Below, one piece after another: positions 43,247-52,302 of a DNA stretch of 64,000 nt. Location of the stretch: positions 29,932 through 93,931 of the forward strand of contig NZ_JADFBX010000020.1 of NCBI RefSeq assembly GCF_015223055.1, read 5' to 3'. Origin of the DNA: Pedobacter sp. MC2016-24. Its GTDB lineage: Bacteria > Bacteroidota > Bacteroidia > Sphingobacteriales > Sphingobacteriaceae. How positions within the stretch are numbered: position 1 is the first letter of the stretch; each line of letters opens with the position of its first letter. The notes beneath the pieces are model-generated. The model was given only the letters and a program-made list of their open reading frames with translations. It ran no database searches and had not been told where the DNA came from. A program made the position numbers and the translations under genes.

Positions 43247-43283
43247 ACGGTCGTCATTCTGAATCCTTCAGAATGACGACCGT
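43247..43283. terminator. Perfect 17-bp palindromic hairpin after asd (possible dispersed repeat)
   Basis: Arms 43247-43263 and 43267-43283 are perfectly complementary with a 3-base loop (TCC), followed by TTTTAATTTT. The position fits a terminator for asd. The GTCATTCTGAA-type sequence resembles repetitive intergenic palindromes I recall from Bacteroidota genomes, so it may also be a REP-like element. Confidence 0.8.
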
Positions 43284-43300
43284 TTTAATTTTAAAAGCAC

Positions 43301-44713
43301 ATGTTTAAAAGATTAGCATTTTTCCTTTTGTACTGCCTGCTGGTCAGCAGTAGCTTATGCGCCCAAAGCCCGATACAGAAAATTGATAAGGCTTATGCTA
43401 CATTTCTTGCGGATGAGCAAACTAAATATGCCAGCTTATCCCTCATCGTATTGGATGCCAACACGGGCAAAACGCTCTTTGCCAAAAACGAAAATGTAGG
43501 TCTGGCAACAGCTTCCACCTTAAAAACCATTACCGCTGCAACCGCATTCAGTATCCTGGGTAAGGACTTTCAGTTTCAGACTACCCTTGGATACAGCGGC
43601 AGCATTACCGCAGATGGCACTTTGAAAGGCGACCTGATCATTAAAGGCAGCGGAGATCCGACACTGGGTTCCCCACGCTATCAGAACAAAGAAAGTCTGG
43701 TACTATCCTTATGGGCGGAAGCCATCAAAAAAGCTGGAATCAAAAGAATTGAAGGGGCCGTGATTGGTGATGACCGCATATTTGGAACGCAAACCACACC
43801 AGAGGGTTGGGTTTGGCAGGATATCGGCAATTACTATGGTGCCGGAACTTCTGGTCTGGCCTGGCGCGAAAACCAGTTCGACATCTACCTGCGTCCCGGG
43901 GCAAAAACCAATGATGAAGTCAGTGTATGGAAAGCAGTTCCCGAAATGCCTTATATCAGGATGGTTAACGAAGTAAAAACTGGCCCCTCCGGCTCTGGCG
44001 ACAAGGTTTATGCCTTTCTACCACCCTACAGCAATACCGCTTACCTAAGAGGTACCTGGGGTTTGGGCATTGGTAAATCCAGCATTGCTGCAGCTTTGCC
44101 GGACCCTGCTTTTGATTGTGCCTACCGTTTACAGGACACCTTAAAAAAATTAGGCATTACCATTAGTAAACCCGCAACAACCAGCAGAGTTCTCACCTTA
44201 AATCAGGTGGAAAGTCCGGCAATTGTACAAAAATTAAATACCATCAGCTCTCCTCCCCTCAGTGAGATCGTTTACTGGTTTCTCAAAAAAAGCATCAACC
44301 TCTATGGCGAGACCTTACTTAAAACCTTAGCCCTGCAGTCCGGAAAAACACCAGGCACAGCATCAGGTACAGCAACTGAGATCAACTTTTGGGCAGCCAA
44401 AGGTATCGACAAGCAAGCCATGAACATCATAGACGGCAGTGGGCTTTCTCCGGGAAACCGCGTAACTACCCGTGCTATGGCCACCGTACTATTTGAAGCG
44501 CAACACGAATCCTGGTTTGCTGATTACTACAAAGCCTTTCCCGACTACAACGACATGAAAATCAAAAGTGGCACCATCAACGATGTATCGGCATTTGCAG
44601 GTTACCATACCGACTCTGCCGGCAATAAATACATCCTGGTTATTAATGTCAACAATTATTCAGGTTCGGGAATTAACCGTAAAATATTTAAGGTATTGGA
44701 TGCTTTAAAGTAA
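43301..44713 (+). CDS. dacB: D-alanyl-D-alanine carboxypeptidase/endopeptidase (PBP4, DacB family)
   Basis: A 470-residue periplasmic peptidoglycan peptidase of the S13 family. Signal peptide (to about 22, LCAQ), SxxK motif with S72 and K75 (ASTLKTIT), the inserted domains (GDLIIKGSGDPTLGSPRY and GTSGLAWRENQF), DGSGLSPGNRVT, and the KSGT third motif near residue 426 (KSGTINDVSAFAGY). It trims D-Ala or cuts cross-links. Located after asd, separated by the palindrome. Confidence 0.92.
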   Translation: MFKRLAFFLLYCLLVSSSLCAQSPIQKIDKAYATFLADEQTKYASLSLIVLDANTGKTLFAKNENVGLATASTLKTITAATAFSILGKDFQFQTTLGYSGSITADGTLKGDLIIKGSGDPTLGSPRYQNKESLVLSLWAEAIKKAGIKRIEGAVIGDDRIFGTQTTPEGWVWQDIGNYYGAGTSGLAWRENQFDIYLRPGAKTNDEVSVWKAVPEMPYIRMVNEVKTGPSGSGDKVYAFLPPYSNTAYLRGTWGLGIGKSSIAAALPDPAFDCAYRLQDTLKKLGITISKPATTSRVLTLNQVESPAIVQKLNTISSPPLSEIVYWFLKKSINLYGETLLKTLALQSGKTPGTASGTATEINFWAAKGIDKQAMNIIDGSGLSPGNRVTTRAMATVLFEAQHESWFADYYKAFPDYNDMKIKSGTINDVSAFAGYHTDSAGNKYILVINVNNYSGSGINRKIFKVLDALK

Positions 44714-44782
44714 TTCTTAAATTGCAGGAATTTGCAGATTTAAGCACAGAATCTGATAAAGAAAACCAGAAAAATAAAACAG

Positions 44783-46747
44783 ATGAAACATACCTTGTTA
44801 GCCTTATGCTGTTCCGCCTTTTGCCTGACTGCATTTAGCCAGACTTCAGTTAAGCCGACCATCATTCCGGCTTCAGTAATCAGTGTCCTAAATACGCCTC
44901 CGGAGATTGCCATCATTCCTGAACCCGTAAGTCTCACCAAGGGAGAAGGACATTTTGTATTACCTGAAAATGTAGCAATCCATGCTACTGTAGCTGCGGA
45001 TTTAAAACAGGCTATAAGCTTTTTACAGGAGAGGCTTTCGCAGCCTACCGGGAGTTATGTTTCGACTACAACAGGCTCCACTGCAACAGCACAGATCAGA
45101 CTGATCCTCAACGAAAAGGAGAACCACCTATTGGGCACAGAAGGTTATCAGCTCAGCGTAACGCCGAGCCACATCACCATCCGCGCCAATAAACCGGCAG
45201 GCATATTTTATGGTGCACAGAGTTTAATCCAATTGTTTCCTAAAGAAATAGAAAGCAAGGAATTAGTTGAAAATATCGAATGGGCTATTCCTTGTGTGGA
45301 AGTGACCGATTATCCGCGGCTGGGCTGGAGGGGATTGATGTTTGACGTTGCCCGCCATTTCTTCACCAAAGAGGAGGTAAAACAATATATCAATGCCATG
45401 GTTCGCTACAAGTACAACATCTTACACCTGCACTTAACAGACGATGAAGGCTGGAGAATCGAAATTAAAGGTTTACCTAAATTAACTGAGGTTGGTGCCT
45501 GGAGCGTTAAAAAGGTAGGTACTTTTGGCGACTTTATTCCGCCTACAGCAGATGAGCCAAGAAACTACGGTGGTTTTTACACCCAGGACGACATCAGGGA
45601 ACTGGTAAAATATGCCAAAGAACGTTTCGTGAATATCATGCCGGAGATTGATGTTCCCGGGCATAGTCTGGCTACAATAGCATCCTACCCTGAATTGTCT
45701 TGCACCCCGGGTGCCGAAAACTACAAAGTACGTTCCGGTGAAAAGATTATGGACTGGTCGAGAGGAGCTCCGCCAACTGCCCTGATCGACAATACGCTTT
45801 GCCCGGCCAACGAAAAAGTATATTCCTTTTTAGATACTGTAATTACACAGGTAGCCGCACTCTTTCCTTTTGAATACATCCACATGGGTGGTGATGAAGC
45901 TCCTTTCAATTTCTGGGAGAAAAACGATGCGGTTAAAGCCCTGATGCAAAGGGAGGGACTGAAAGACATGCACCAGGTACAGGGTTATTTTGAAAAAAGG
46001 GTTCAAAAAATTGTAGAAGCCAAGGGCAAAAAGTTTATTGGCTGGGATGAGATCATGGCTGGCGGCTTACCTACAAGTGCTGCCGTGATGAACTGGCGCG
46101 ATGTAAAATATGGCAAAGAAGCGGCTTTACAAAAACGTGAAGTTGTGATGAGTCCGGCTGCGTATGCCTATATCGACTACATGCAGGCGGATGCCATTAC
46201 CGAGCCCAGAGTTTATGCTTCATTGCGTTTAAGCAAGGCCTATGAATTTGACCCGATCCCGGCTGGCGTCGACCCAAAATACATCAAGGGCGGTCAGGCC
46301 AACTTGTGGACCGAACAGGTCTTTACCATCCGCCAGGCCGAATACATGACCTGGCCTAGAGGAATGGCCATTGCAGAATCGGTATGGTCACCTGTAGAAA
46401 AGAAAAACTGGCCAAATTTCTTTGCCCGCGTGGAACAACATTTCAAGCGCCTGGACGTAGCGGAAACGAAATATGCCCCTAGTGTTTACGATCCGATATT
46501 TAAAGTGAGCAGGACTGCAGACAGGCAGTTGTCTATAGAACTGAGTACAGAAGTACCCGGACTGGACATCTACTATAGCTTTGACAACTCATTCCCGGAT
46601 CGTTTTTATCCTAAATATAGAGAAAAGCTAACGCCGCCAAAAGATGCTACCATGCTCAAAGTGATTACTTACAGAGGTAAAAATCCGGTTGGCCGCATGA
46701 TGAATATGCCGATCGAAGAAATGAACAAAAGAGCAGGCAAAAAGTAG
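44783..46747 (+). CDS. Exported GH20 beta-N-acetylhexosaminidase
   Basis: A 654-residue exo-hexosaminidase. Signal peptide (to about 20, AFSQ), GH20b N-terminal domain (about 40-165), catalytic barrel (about 170-520; GWRGLMFDVARHFFT, HLHLTDDEGWRIE) with the catalytic pair D371-E372 in HMGGDEAPF, and a C-terminal extension. It releases terminal GlcNAc/GalNAc from chitobiose, glycoproteins or cell-wall fragments. The neighbouring dacB suggests peptidoglycan turnover as a possible context. Confidence 0.93.
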   Translation: MKHTLLALCCSAFCLTAFSQTSVKPTIIPASVISVLNTPPEIAIIPEPVSLTKGEGHFVLPENVAIHATVAADLKQAISFLQERLSQPTGSYVSTTTGSTATAQIRLILNEKENHLLGTEGYQLSVTPSHITIRANKPAGIFYGAQSLIQLFPKEIESKELVENIEWAIPCVEVTDYPRLGWRGLMFDVARHFFTKEEVKQYINAMVRYKYNILHLHLTDDEGWRIEIKGLPKLTEVGAWSVKKVGTFGDFIPPTADEPRNYGGFYTQDDIRELVKYAKERFVNIMPEIDVPGHSLATIASYPELSCTPGAENYKVRSGEKIMDWSRGAPPTALIDNTLCPANEKVYSFLDTVITQVAALFPFEYIHMGGDEAPFNFWEKNDAVKALMQREGLKDMHQVQGYFEKRVQKIVEAKGKKFIGWDEIMAGGLPTSAAVMNWRDVKYGKEAALQKREVVMSPAAYAYIDYMQADAITEPRVYASLRLSKAYEFDPIPAGVDPKYIKGGQANLWTEQVFTIRQAEYMTWPRGMAIAESVWSPVEKKNWPNFFARVEQHFKRLDVAETKYAPSVYDPIFKVSRTADRQLSIELSTEVPGLDIYYSFDNSFPDRFYPKYREKLTPPKDATMLKVITYRGKNPVGRMMNMPIEEMNKRAGKK

Positions 46748-46768
46748 TTTATAAAATCTATACCAACA

Positions 46769-47563
46769 TTGAGATACTTTGTACACATTGGTTACAACGG
46801 CGTAAAATACAATGGCTGGCAAAAACAGCCCGGAATCATGAACGTTCAGGGTGTTTTGGAAAATGCCCTGAGCCAGATCTTTAAAACCCCGCTATTCATT
46901 AACGGATGCGGGCGTACAGATGCCCGTGTTCATGCCAGTCAGTTCTTTTTCCATGTGGATATTGAACAGGAATGGGACTTTGACCTGGTATTCCGCTTAA
47001 ACAAAGTGTTGCCTCCGGCAATCGCTGTGTTCGACATCATTGCGATGGAGGGTACACCCCATGCCAGATTTGACGCAGTACAAAGGTCGTATGATTACTT
47101 TATACACACCTACAAAGATCCTTTTTTAACCGGACTGAGTTCCTTTTACCTGTTACAGGATTTAGATTTTGCTAAAATGCAGCAAGCAGCAGCTGTGCTG
47201 CCTCATTATAAAGATTACAGGGCCTTCTGCACCAGCCCTGATAAATACGAACACACCCTTTGTTATGTCCGCTCTGCCGGACTAAAAGTAAGCCACAACG
47301 GCGACAACATTCATTTCAACATCTCATCCAACCGTTTTTTAAGTAAAATGATCCGGATCATTATGGGCGAATTGTTGAAAATTGGCAAAGGTGAGCTGAG
47401 CGTAGATCAGTTTGAACATTACCTGGCCAACCGACAAACGCCTCCACTGTTGACGCCTGCACATCCAGAAGGCCTGTATTTATCCAAAGTAACTTATCCA
47501 TACCTCAATCTGGCCCCCAGAAAGGAGTTTTCCCTCCTGGCCAATACGCGCGCCTGGCAATAA
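46769..47563 (+). CDS. truA: tRNA pseudouridine(38-40) synthase TruA
   Basis: A 264-residue cytosolic pseudouridine synthase acting on the tRNA anticodon arm. The catalytic Asp is D51 in GCGRTDARVHA. Other family landmarks are the RYFVHIGYNGVKYNGWQKQ start, RFDAVQRSYDYFIH and SSNRFLSKMIRIIMGELL. The start codon is TTG at 46769: there is no in-frame ATG before residue 24, and an in-frame stop, which is also the GH20 stop, lies 19 bases upstream. Close spacing to the GH20 gene suggests one transcript. Confidence 0.94.
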   Translation: MRYFVHIGYNGVKYNGWQKQPGIMNVQGVLENALSQIFKTPLFINGCGRTDARVHASQFFFHVDIEQEWDFDLVFRLNKVLPPAIAVFDIIAMEGTPHARFDAVQRSYDYFIHTYKDPFLTGLSSFYLLQDLDFAKMQQAAAVLPHYKDYRAFCTSPDKYEHTLCYVRSAGLKVSHNGDNIHFNISSNRFLSKMIRIIMGELLKIGKGELSVDQFEHYLANRQTPPLLTPAHPEGLYLSKVTYPYLNLAPRKEFSLLANTRAWQ

Positions 47564-47656
47564 ACCCAACACACTAATTGTGAATATCTTAGCTTGATAA
47601 TTTCGATATTATTGATTAGCTTTAATAGAGGACTTCATTTAAAAGAAGTATGTTGT

Positions 47657-48112
47657 ATGACCGTTATTCAAAAAATTGAGCATTGGGGAGATCTTCATCA
47701 TGCCAAATGGCTGGATGTGATCCGCGTGGTGCTGGGATTACTCATTTTTTCTAAAGGGATTGCCATTGTCAGCAATACAGCCAGTTTACAAGACCTGTTG
47801 CTTGAAAACAATGTTTTTGGCTTTTCAGGCCTGATGGCGAGTTTGGCCGTTCACATCATTGGCTTTGTACACCTGGTAGGTGGTCTATTGATCACCATTG
47901 GTTTACTAACCCGCTTTGCAGCAGTCATTCAGATTCCTATTCTCCTCTGTGCTGTATTTTTCGTAAACCTGGCACATGGCTTTTCTATGCTCAACAATGA
48001 ACTGTGGCTATCCATCATTGTACTGCTACTCCTGGTATTGTTCTGGATTGTCGGCTCCGGACCGTTTTCTGCGGATCAAGCCATGAAAAAAAGAGCAAGG
48101 GTATCCGATTAA
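47657..48112 (+). CDS. DoxX-family membrane protein
   Basis: A 151-residue protein with four hydrophobic segments. The ATG at 47657 (MTVIQKIEHWGD) is preferred over an upstream in-frame TTG at 47594. RVVLGLLIFSKGI, HIIGFVHLVGGLLITIGLLTRFAA and the Pro-Ile helix are typical of DoxX. The function of such small members is unknown, with thiosulfate:quinone oxidoreductase or thiol-stress links in relatives. The 3' end overlaps the convergent aroK gene by four bases. Confidence 0.82.
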   Translation: MTVIQKIEHWGDLHHAKWLDVIRVVLGLLIFSKGIAIVSNTASLQDLLLENNVFGFSGLMASLAVHIIGFVHLVGGLLITIGLLTRFAAVIQIPILLCAVFFVNLAHGFSMLNNELWLSIIVLLLLVLFWIVGSGPFSADQAMKKRARVSD

Positions 48113-48615
48113 GGATGGCTCAGAACGAGTGCCCTAAGGTCATCAGCCGTTAGATTGATACCATTGGCAATTAATGCAGCACGACTGTAATCAGCTTCGC
48201 GCTCGGCTAGTTTATGTTCAATAAAAGCCACCAGACCGGCTTCATCAAGGTCTTTTAACAAAGGCCTTTTCTCTTTGCCATGTTCAAGTCTTCTGGCCAA
48301 TGCCAATGGCGTCATTTGAATATAAACAGCCAGGCCATTGGCATTCATCCAATCCATATTGTCAAAAAAACATGGAGCCCCGCCACCTGTAGCAACTACG
48401 CAATTTTGCGGATAGTTAAAAGTTTTTAAAGTTTCACTTTCCAGTTTTCTAAAAGCTTGTTCACCATGTTCGGCAAAATAAGCGGCAATGCTTGTGCCCA
48501 GGTTTCTTTCAATCTGGTGGTCAAGATCTATAAAATCATAACCTAACTTAAGCGCTAACTTCTTACCATGGGTACTTTTACCACAACCCATAAAACCAAT
48601 TAAAAATATCTTCAT
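48109..48615 (-). CDS. aroK: Shikimate kinase
   Basis: A 168-residue kinase of the chorismate pathway that phosphorylates shikimate. P-loop GFMGCGKST (8-16), the DLDHQIERNLG shikimate-binding Asp motif, GGGAPCFF, and the lid Arg region KEKRPLLKD are in place. The gene is the last of a minus-strand run (DUF1599, BT_3928-like, permease, aroK), one base after the permease stop. Confidence 0.95.
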   Translation of the reverse strand: MKIFLIGFMGCGKSTHGKKLALKLGYDFIDLDHQIERNLGTSIAAYFAEHGEQAFRKLESETLKTFNYPQNCVVATGGGAPCFFDNMDWMNANGLAVYIQMTPLALARRLEHGKEKRPLLKDLDEAGLVAFIEHKLAEREADYSRAALIANGINLTADDLRALVLSHP

Positions 48616-48616
48616 T

Positions 48617-49672
48617 TTAAGCCAGTTTTACCCTTGGATCTACCAGGGCATACAATATATCTACTAAAATATTCACAATTACGAAAACGAAGGCAATGAA
48701 CAAAATGGAGCCCATCACCACCGGGAAGTCAGACATCTCCAGGGCGTTTACAGTTGCCCGTCCTAAACCATTATAACCGAAAATGTATTCGACAAAGAAT
48801 GATCCGGCGAGCAAAGAAGCAAACCAACCCGAAATGGCTGTAATTACCGGGTTCAATGCATTTTTAAGTGCGTGTTTGTAAATGATGGCATTCCGGCCCA
48901 ATCCTTTTGCCCGGGCAGTACGGATGTAATCCTGCGCCAGTACATCAAGCATTGCACTGCGCGTCAACTGCACAATAATAGCCAAAGGTCTCAGGCCAAG
49001 GGTAACCATTGGCAACCACAGGTTTTTCCAGGTCATGATTTCCCCTTTAAAAGGATCGTAACTATATAAACTACCTGACATGTTTAAACCGGTATAATCA
49101 CTCAATACAAAACCAAACAACCAGGCAATGATGATCCCTGCAAAAAAAGAAGGTGCCGAAATACCCAGAATGGCAAATGAATTTGCAGTCTTATCAATCC
49201 AGGTATCTTTATGCACAGCAGAAATTACACCTAGAAACACGCCAATTACCGTTGCGAAAATCATCGCTGTTAAAGCCAGTATAAAAGTATTCGGTACCGT
49301 TTCAGACAAGATCAAAGTGACATCTCTTTTGGTCTGGTAAGAACGGCGCAGGTATGGCCATTTCAGGACCAGCACATCACCGCCTATGGCAAACAATTTC
49401 GCATAATGATATTTTTCCTGATTTTCCTGTGTATTTTCATGTAAGCTGACTGGCGAAAGATCTTTCAGGTACAATAAAAACTGCACCGGTTTAGACTTAT
49501 CCAAACCAAACTCTTTACGTACTGCTTCCAGGGAAGAAACATCAGAGCGTTGCCCCATCGTCATTCTTGCCGGATCGCCAGGCAGGATATTGAACAAGAC
49601 AAACACCACAACCACCACGCCTGAGAGCACAGCCAATCCGTAAAAGAATTTCTTGACAGCGTAGTATAACAT
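48617..49672 (-). CDS. OppB/DppB-type ABC transporter permease
   Basis: A 351-residue inner-membrane permease of the peptide/nickel ABC family. It starts with one helix (FYGLAVLSGVVVVVFVLFNILPGDPAR), has a periplasmic insert longer than usual (about 60-120), then five helices with the EAA-type loop AIIVQLTRSAMLDVLAQDYIRTARAKGL. The partner permease, ATPase and binding protein are not adjacent, so it must pair with subunits encoded elsewhere. It is 2 bases from its neighbours on both sides, within the minus-strand operon. Confidence 0.92.
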   Translation of the reverse strand: MLYYAVKKFFYGLAVLSGVVVVVFVLFNILPGDPARMTMGQRSDVSSLEAVRKEFGLDKSKPVQFLLYLKDLSPVSLHENTQENQEKYHYAKLFAIGGDVLVLKWPYLRRSYQTKRDVTLILSETVPNTFILALTAMIFATVIGVFLGVISAVHKDTWIDKTANSFAILGISAPSFFAGIIIAWLFGFVLSDYTGLNMSGSLYSYDPFKGEIMTWKNLWLPMVTLGLRPLAIIVQLTRSAMLDVLAQDYIRTARAKGLGRNAIIYKHALKNALNPVITAISGWFASLLAGSFFVEYIFGYNGLGRATVNALEMSDFPVVMGSILFIAFVFVIVNILVDILYALVDPRVKLA

Positions 49673-49674
49673 GG

Positions 49675-50826
49675 TTATTTTGAAAAATAGGTTTCGCTAA
49701 GCTGATCGAAAGCAGGTACCCTGTTGTAATGCCATTTGTTAATGATTACCCCATTTTTCAACAGCAATACACCTGGATTAGCGCGTACCATACTTTTCAA
49801 AGGCACTGCATCTGCATAAAATACTTCAGCAAGCAATTTCACGCGTTTGCTAAACAAAGTCGCATCTGATGCTGAGTTGGAAGTGAGTAATACCGTTCTG
49901 ATGTTAAACTGATCAGCCGCATTCAGCGTAAGTGCATTCAGCTCGGCAATGGCTTTGTCATTGGTATCGTCCAGGTTATAAGCTACAATAACGAGGTTAT
50001 AATATGGGTTTTCAATCAGTTCTTTGGTATAATCGGTACCCGAACCATCGGTAATTTTAAGGTCTTTGATTTTAGGTTCATACCCCTTTTTAACCAATAC
50101 CTGATCCGGATTGCCAACAATCTCCCAGTTTTCATCTTTCCATATTTCGGTTTTCAGGTATTCTTTATCTGTCATCCGTTTTTTCTCACCGCTCTGCTTG
50201 TTTTTCAAATTGTAAATGATGCCATATTCATCGCCCGTTTTACCTGCAGGAATTTTCATCAGTTCGGGAATATTGGCTCCGATTTTATAGGGTAGAAAAT
50301 CCAGCACCGGCAAACAACTGTAGGTAAACACACTGAAAAACACAGACACCAACAGCACAAAAGCAAAAAGCCCCTGCTGTACTTTTCTATTGTTGCTGAT
50401 CGGCTGGATGAGATCTTTTTGGATAAAAAGGTAAATGATCAGAATCAGCAATACAATATCTTTAGAGAATGATTGCCATGGCGTAAGCGGAATGGCATCA
50501 CCAAAACACCCACAGGAAGTAACGACTTTAAAAGCAGCCGATACAAACGTTAAAAATGTAAAAAAGATAATAACGGCTAATAAGCCTCCGGTAACTTGTT
50601 TTTTCCAGAAACCAAACAGCAATAAGGCACCGAGCACAATTTCAAACACGCACAGCAAGATCGCGATCCCCGTGGCCATACCGCCCAGAAAGGACATGTG
50701 GAAGACGTCAAAATACTCTTGTAATTTATAGCCAAAACCCAACGGATCATTGGCTTTGATCAATCCTGAAAATATAAAAAGTACGCCTACAAATATTCTG
50801 GAAAAATTTAATGCAATCTTCTTCAT
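49675..50826 (-). CDS. BT_3928-like protein: DoxX/MauE-type membrane domain with a C-terminal thioredoxin-like region
   Basis: A 383-residue protein. The N-terminus has about four to five transmembrane segments with the VLFIFSGLIKANDPLGFGYKL motif and a CGCFGD pair typical of the MauE/DoxX group. Its C-terminal periplasmic half (about 190-380) resembles a thioredoxin-like fold without a CxxC motif (NLVIVAYNLDD, NPGVLLLKNGVIINKWHYNR). The family is conserved in Bacteroidota next to the DUF1599 gene; function unknown, redox or thiol related by analogy. Its start overlaps the DUF1599 stop by one base (TAATG). Confidence 0.8.
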   Translation of the reverse strand: MKKIALNFSRIFVGVLFIFSGLIKANDPLGFGYKLQEYFDVFHMSFLGGMATGIAILLCVFEIVLGALLLFGFWKKQVTGGLLAVIIFFTFLTFVSAAFKVVTSCGCFGDAIPLTPWQSFSKDIVLLILIIYLFIQKDLIQPISNNRKVQQGLFAFVLLVSVFFSVFTYSCLPVLDFLPYKIGANIPELMKIPAGKTGDEYGIIYNLKNKQSGEKKRMTDKEYLKTEIWKDENWEIVGNPDQVLVKKGYEPKIKDLKITDGSGTDYTKELIENPYYNLVIVAYNLDDTNDKAIAELNALTLNAADQFNIRTVLLTSNSASDATLFSKRVKLLAEVFYADAVPLKSMVRANPGVLLLKNGVIINKWHYNRVPAFDQLSETYFSK

Positions 50827-51368
50827 TATTGAACACCCAGTTTAATCAATGCAAAAACGGAATAATTTAACATGTCCTGATAATTGGCATTTACACCTTC
50901 AGAAGCCAGCGTTTGTCCCAGATTATCTTCGATTTGCTTCACGCGGAATATTTTCATCAAGATCAGATCTGTTAAAGAACTGATCCGCATATCGCGCCAG
51001 GCTTCTCCATAATCGTGATTTTTATTGAACATCAGTTCTTTGGTTTCATTTACTTTTTGTTCAAAAAGGCTTTGTACCTGGTTCAGTTCCAGCTCTAAAG
51101 GATCTTCAGGCGTAAAATCGAGCTGCATCATGGCAATGACACAGTAGTTGATAATACCAATGTATTCAGAGGTGATGTCTTCACCTACTTTAGAAACTTT
51201 TTTTTCTTCCAGGGTACGGATCCGCTGGGCTTTGATAAAGATCTGATCTGTAATAGAGGATAGACGGAGTATACGCCAGGCTGTTCCGTAATCTTTGGTT
51301 TTCTTTAAAAAAAGCGATTTACAAACCGCTATGACCGAATCGAATTCTTGAGATGTGTTTGCTGCCAA
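50826..51368 (-). CDS. DUF1599 protein with two tandem repeats
   Basis: A 180-residue cytosolic protein made of two similar halves: one repeat (about 15-85) has KTKDYGTAWRILRLSSITDQI and the other (about 100-175) NHDYGEAWRDMRISSLTDLI. The family (DUF1599) is typical of Bacteroidota and of unproven function. The start codon appears to be TTG at 51366-51368, as no in-frame ATG precedes residue 74. First gene of the operon down to aroK, divergent from folP with 54 bases between. Confidence 0.85.
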   Translation of the reverse strand: MAANTSQEFDSVIAVCKSLFLKKTKDYGTAWRILRLSSITDQIFIKAQRIRTLEEKKVSKVGEDITSEYIGIINYCVIAMMQLDFTPEDPLELELNQVQSLFEQKVNETKELMFNKNHDYGEAWRDMRISSLTDLILMKIFRVKQIEDNLGQTLASEGVNANYQDMLNYSVFALIKLGVQ

Positions 51369-51407
51369 AACAATTAAAATATTTAGTTTAAAGCTATTTG
51401 AATACTG

Positions 51408-51415
51408 TATTTTTG
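51408..51415 (+). promoter_or_regulatory. -7 promoter box of folP
   Basis: TATTTTTG fits TAnnTTTG. It ends only 7 bases before the folP ATG at 51423 (10 before the ATG at 51426), so the leader would be extremely short. A degenerate TTTA lies 17 bases upstream instead of a proper -33. Confidence 0.4.
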
Positions 51416-51422
51416 TACTGAA

Positions 51423-52280
51423 ATGATGGCTAAAGATACATTTTTAAACCGAAAGCATACATTAAACCTGCAAGGTAAACTGATAGATTTAAGCGTTCCT
51501 CGTGTGATGGGCATCTTAAATCTCACTACGGATTCATTTTACAGCGATAGCAGGAACAGTTCCGTAACGGAGGCTTTACAAAAAACAGAAAAAATGTTGG
51601 CCGAAGGAGCCACTTTTATCGACATTGGTGCTTACTCTTCCCGCCCCGGCGCAGCCGATGTGAGTCCGGATGAAGAGTCTGACAAAGTAGTTGCCGCTGT
51701 AGAAGCCATATTAAAGGCTTTTCCTGAAGCCCTGATTTCCATTGATACTTTCCGCGCGCAGGTTGCCCGCGAGGCAGTCAATGCCGGAGCCCACATCATC
51801 AATGACATCGCCGGCGGAAATATGGATGAGGCCATGTTTGACACCGTAGCCGCTTTAAACGTACCTTATATCATGATGCACATGAAAGGCACACCTCAAA
51901 CCATGCAGCAGCAAACCCATTACGAAGATATGATGCCGGAGATTGTTGATTATTTTGCCCGTAAAGTTAACTGGCTGCAAAAAATGGGACTTAAAGACCT
52001 GATTCTTGATCCCGGATTTGGTTTTGCCAAAACACTGGATCAGAATTACGTATTACTACAACAAATGCAGCAGCTGGATATTTTTGAATTGCCCATCCTG
52101 GTGGGTTTCTCCAGAAAATCAATGATCTATAAGTTTTTAGGTGGCGGTCCGGAAAATGCTCTAAATGGCACTACTACATTAAATACCATTGCATTGCTAA
52201 AAGGCGCAGGTATTTTAAGGGTACACGATGTGAAAGCCGCAGCAGAGAGTATTGCACTTGTACAAAAGATGAATCAATGA
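51423..52280 (+). CDS. folP: Dihydropteroate synthase
   Basis: A 285-residue folate-pathway TIM barrel that joins p-aminobenzoate to hydroxymethyl-dihydropterin diphosphate. Motifs: MGILNLTTDSFYSDSR, IDIGAYSSRPGA, ISIDTFRAQVAREA, NDIAGGNMD, and DPGFGFAKTLDQNY with the pterin-binding Asp/Lys region. The ATG at 51423 or 51426 may be used. Followed 22 bases later by cdaA on the same strand, an arrangement common in Bacteroidota. Confidence 0.95.
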   Translation: MMAKDTFLNRKHTLNLQGKLIDLSVPRVMGILNLTTDSFYSDSRNSSVTEALQKTEKMLAEGATFIDIGAYSSRPGAADVSPDEESDKVVAAVEAILKAFPEALISIDTFRAQVAREAVNAGAHIINDIAGGNMDEAMFDTVAALNVPYIMMHMKGTPQTMQQQTHYEDMMPEIVDYFARKVNWLQKMGLKDLILDPGFGFAKTLDQNYVLLQQMQQLDIFELPILVGFSRKSMIYKFLGGGPENALNGTTTLNTIALLKGAGILRVHDVKAAAESIALVQKMNQ

Positions 52281-52302
52281 AAAAATCCCTACCTTGTCCG
52301 CA

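Noticed and set aside
47594..47656. Extended N-terminus of the DoxX protein from a TTG
   Set aside because: The extension is not DoxX-like and an ATG at 47657 gives the usual family length.
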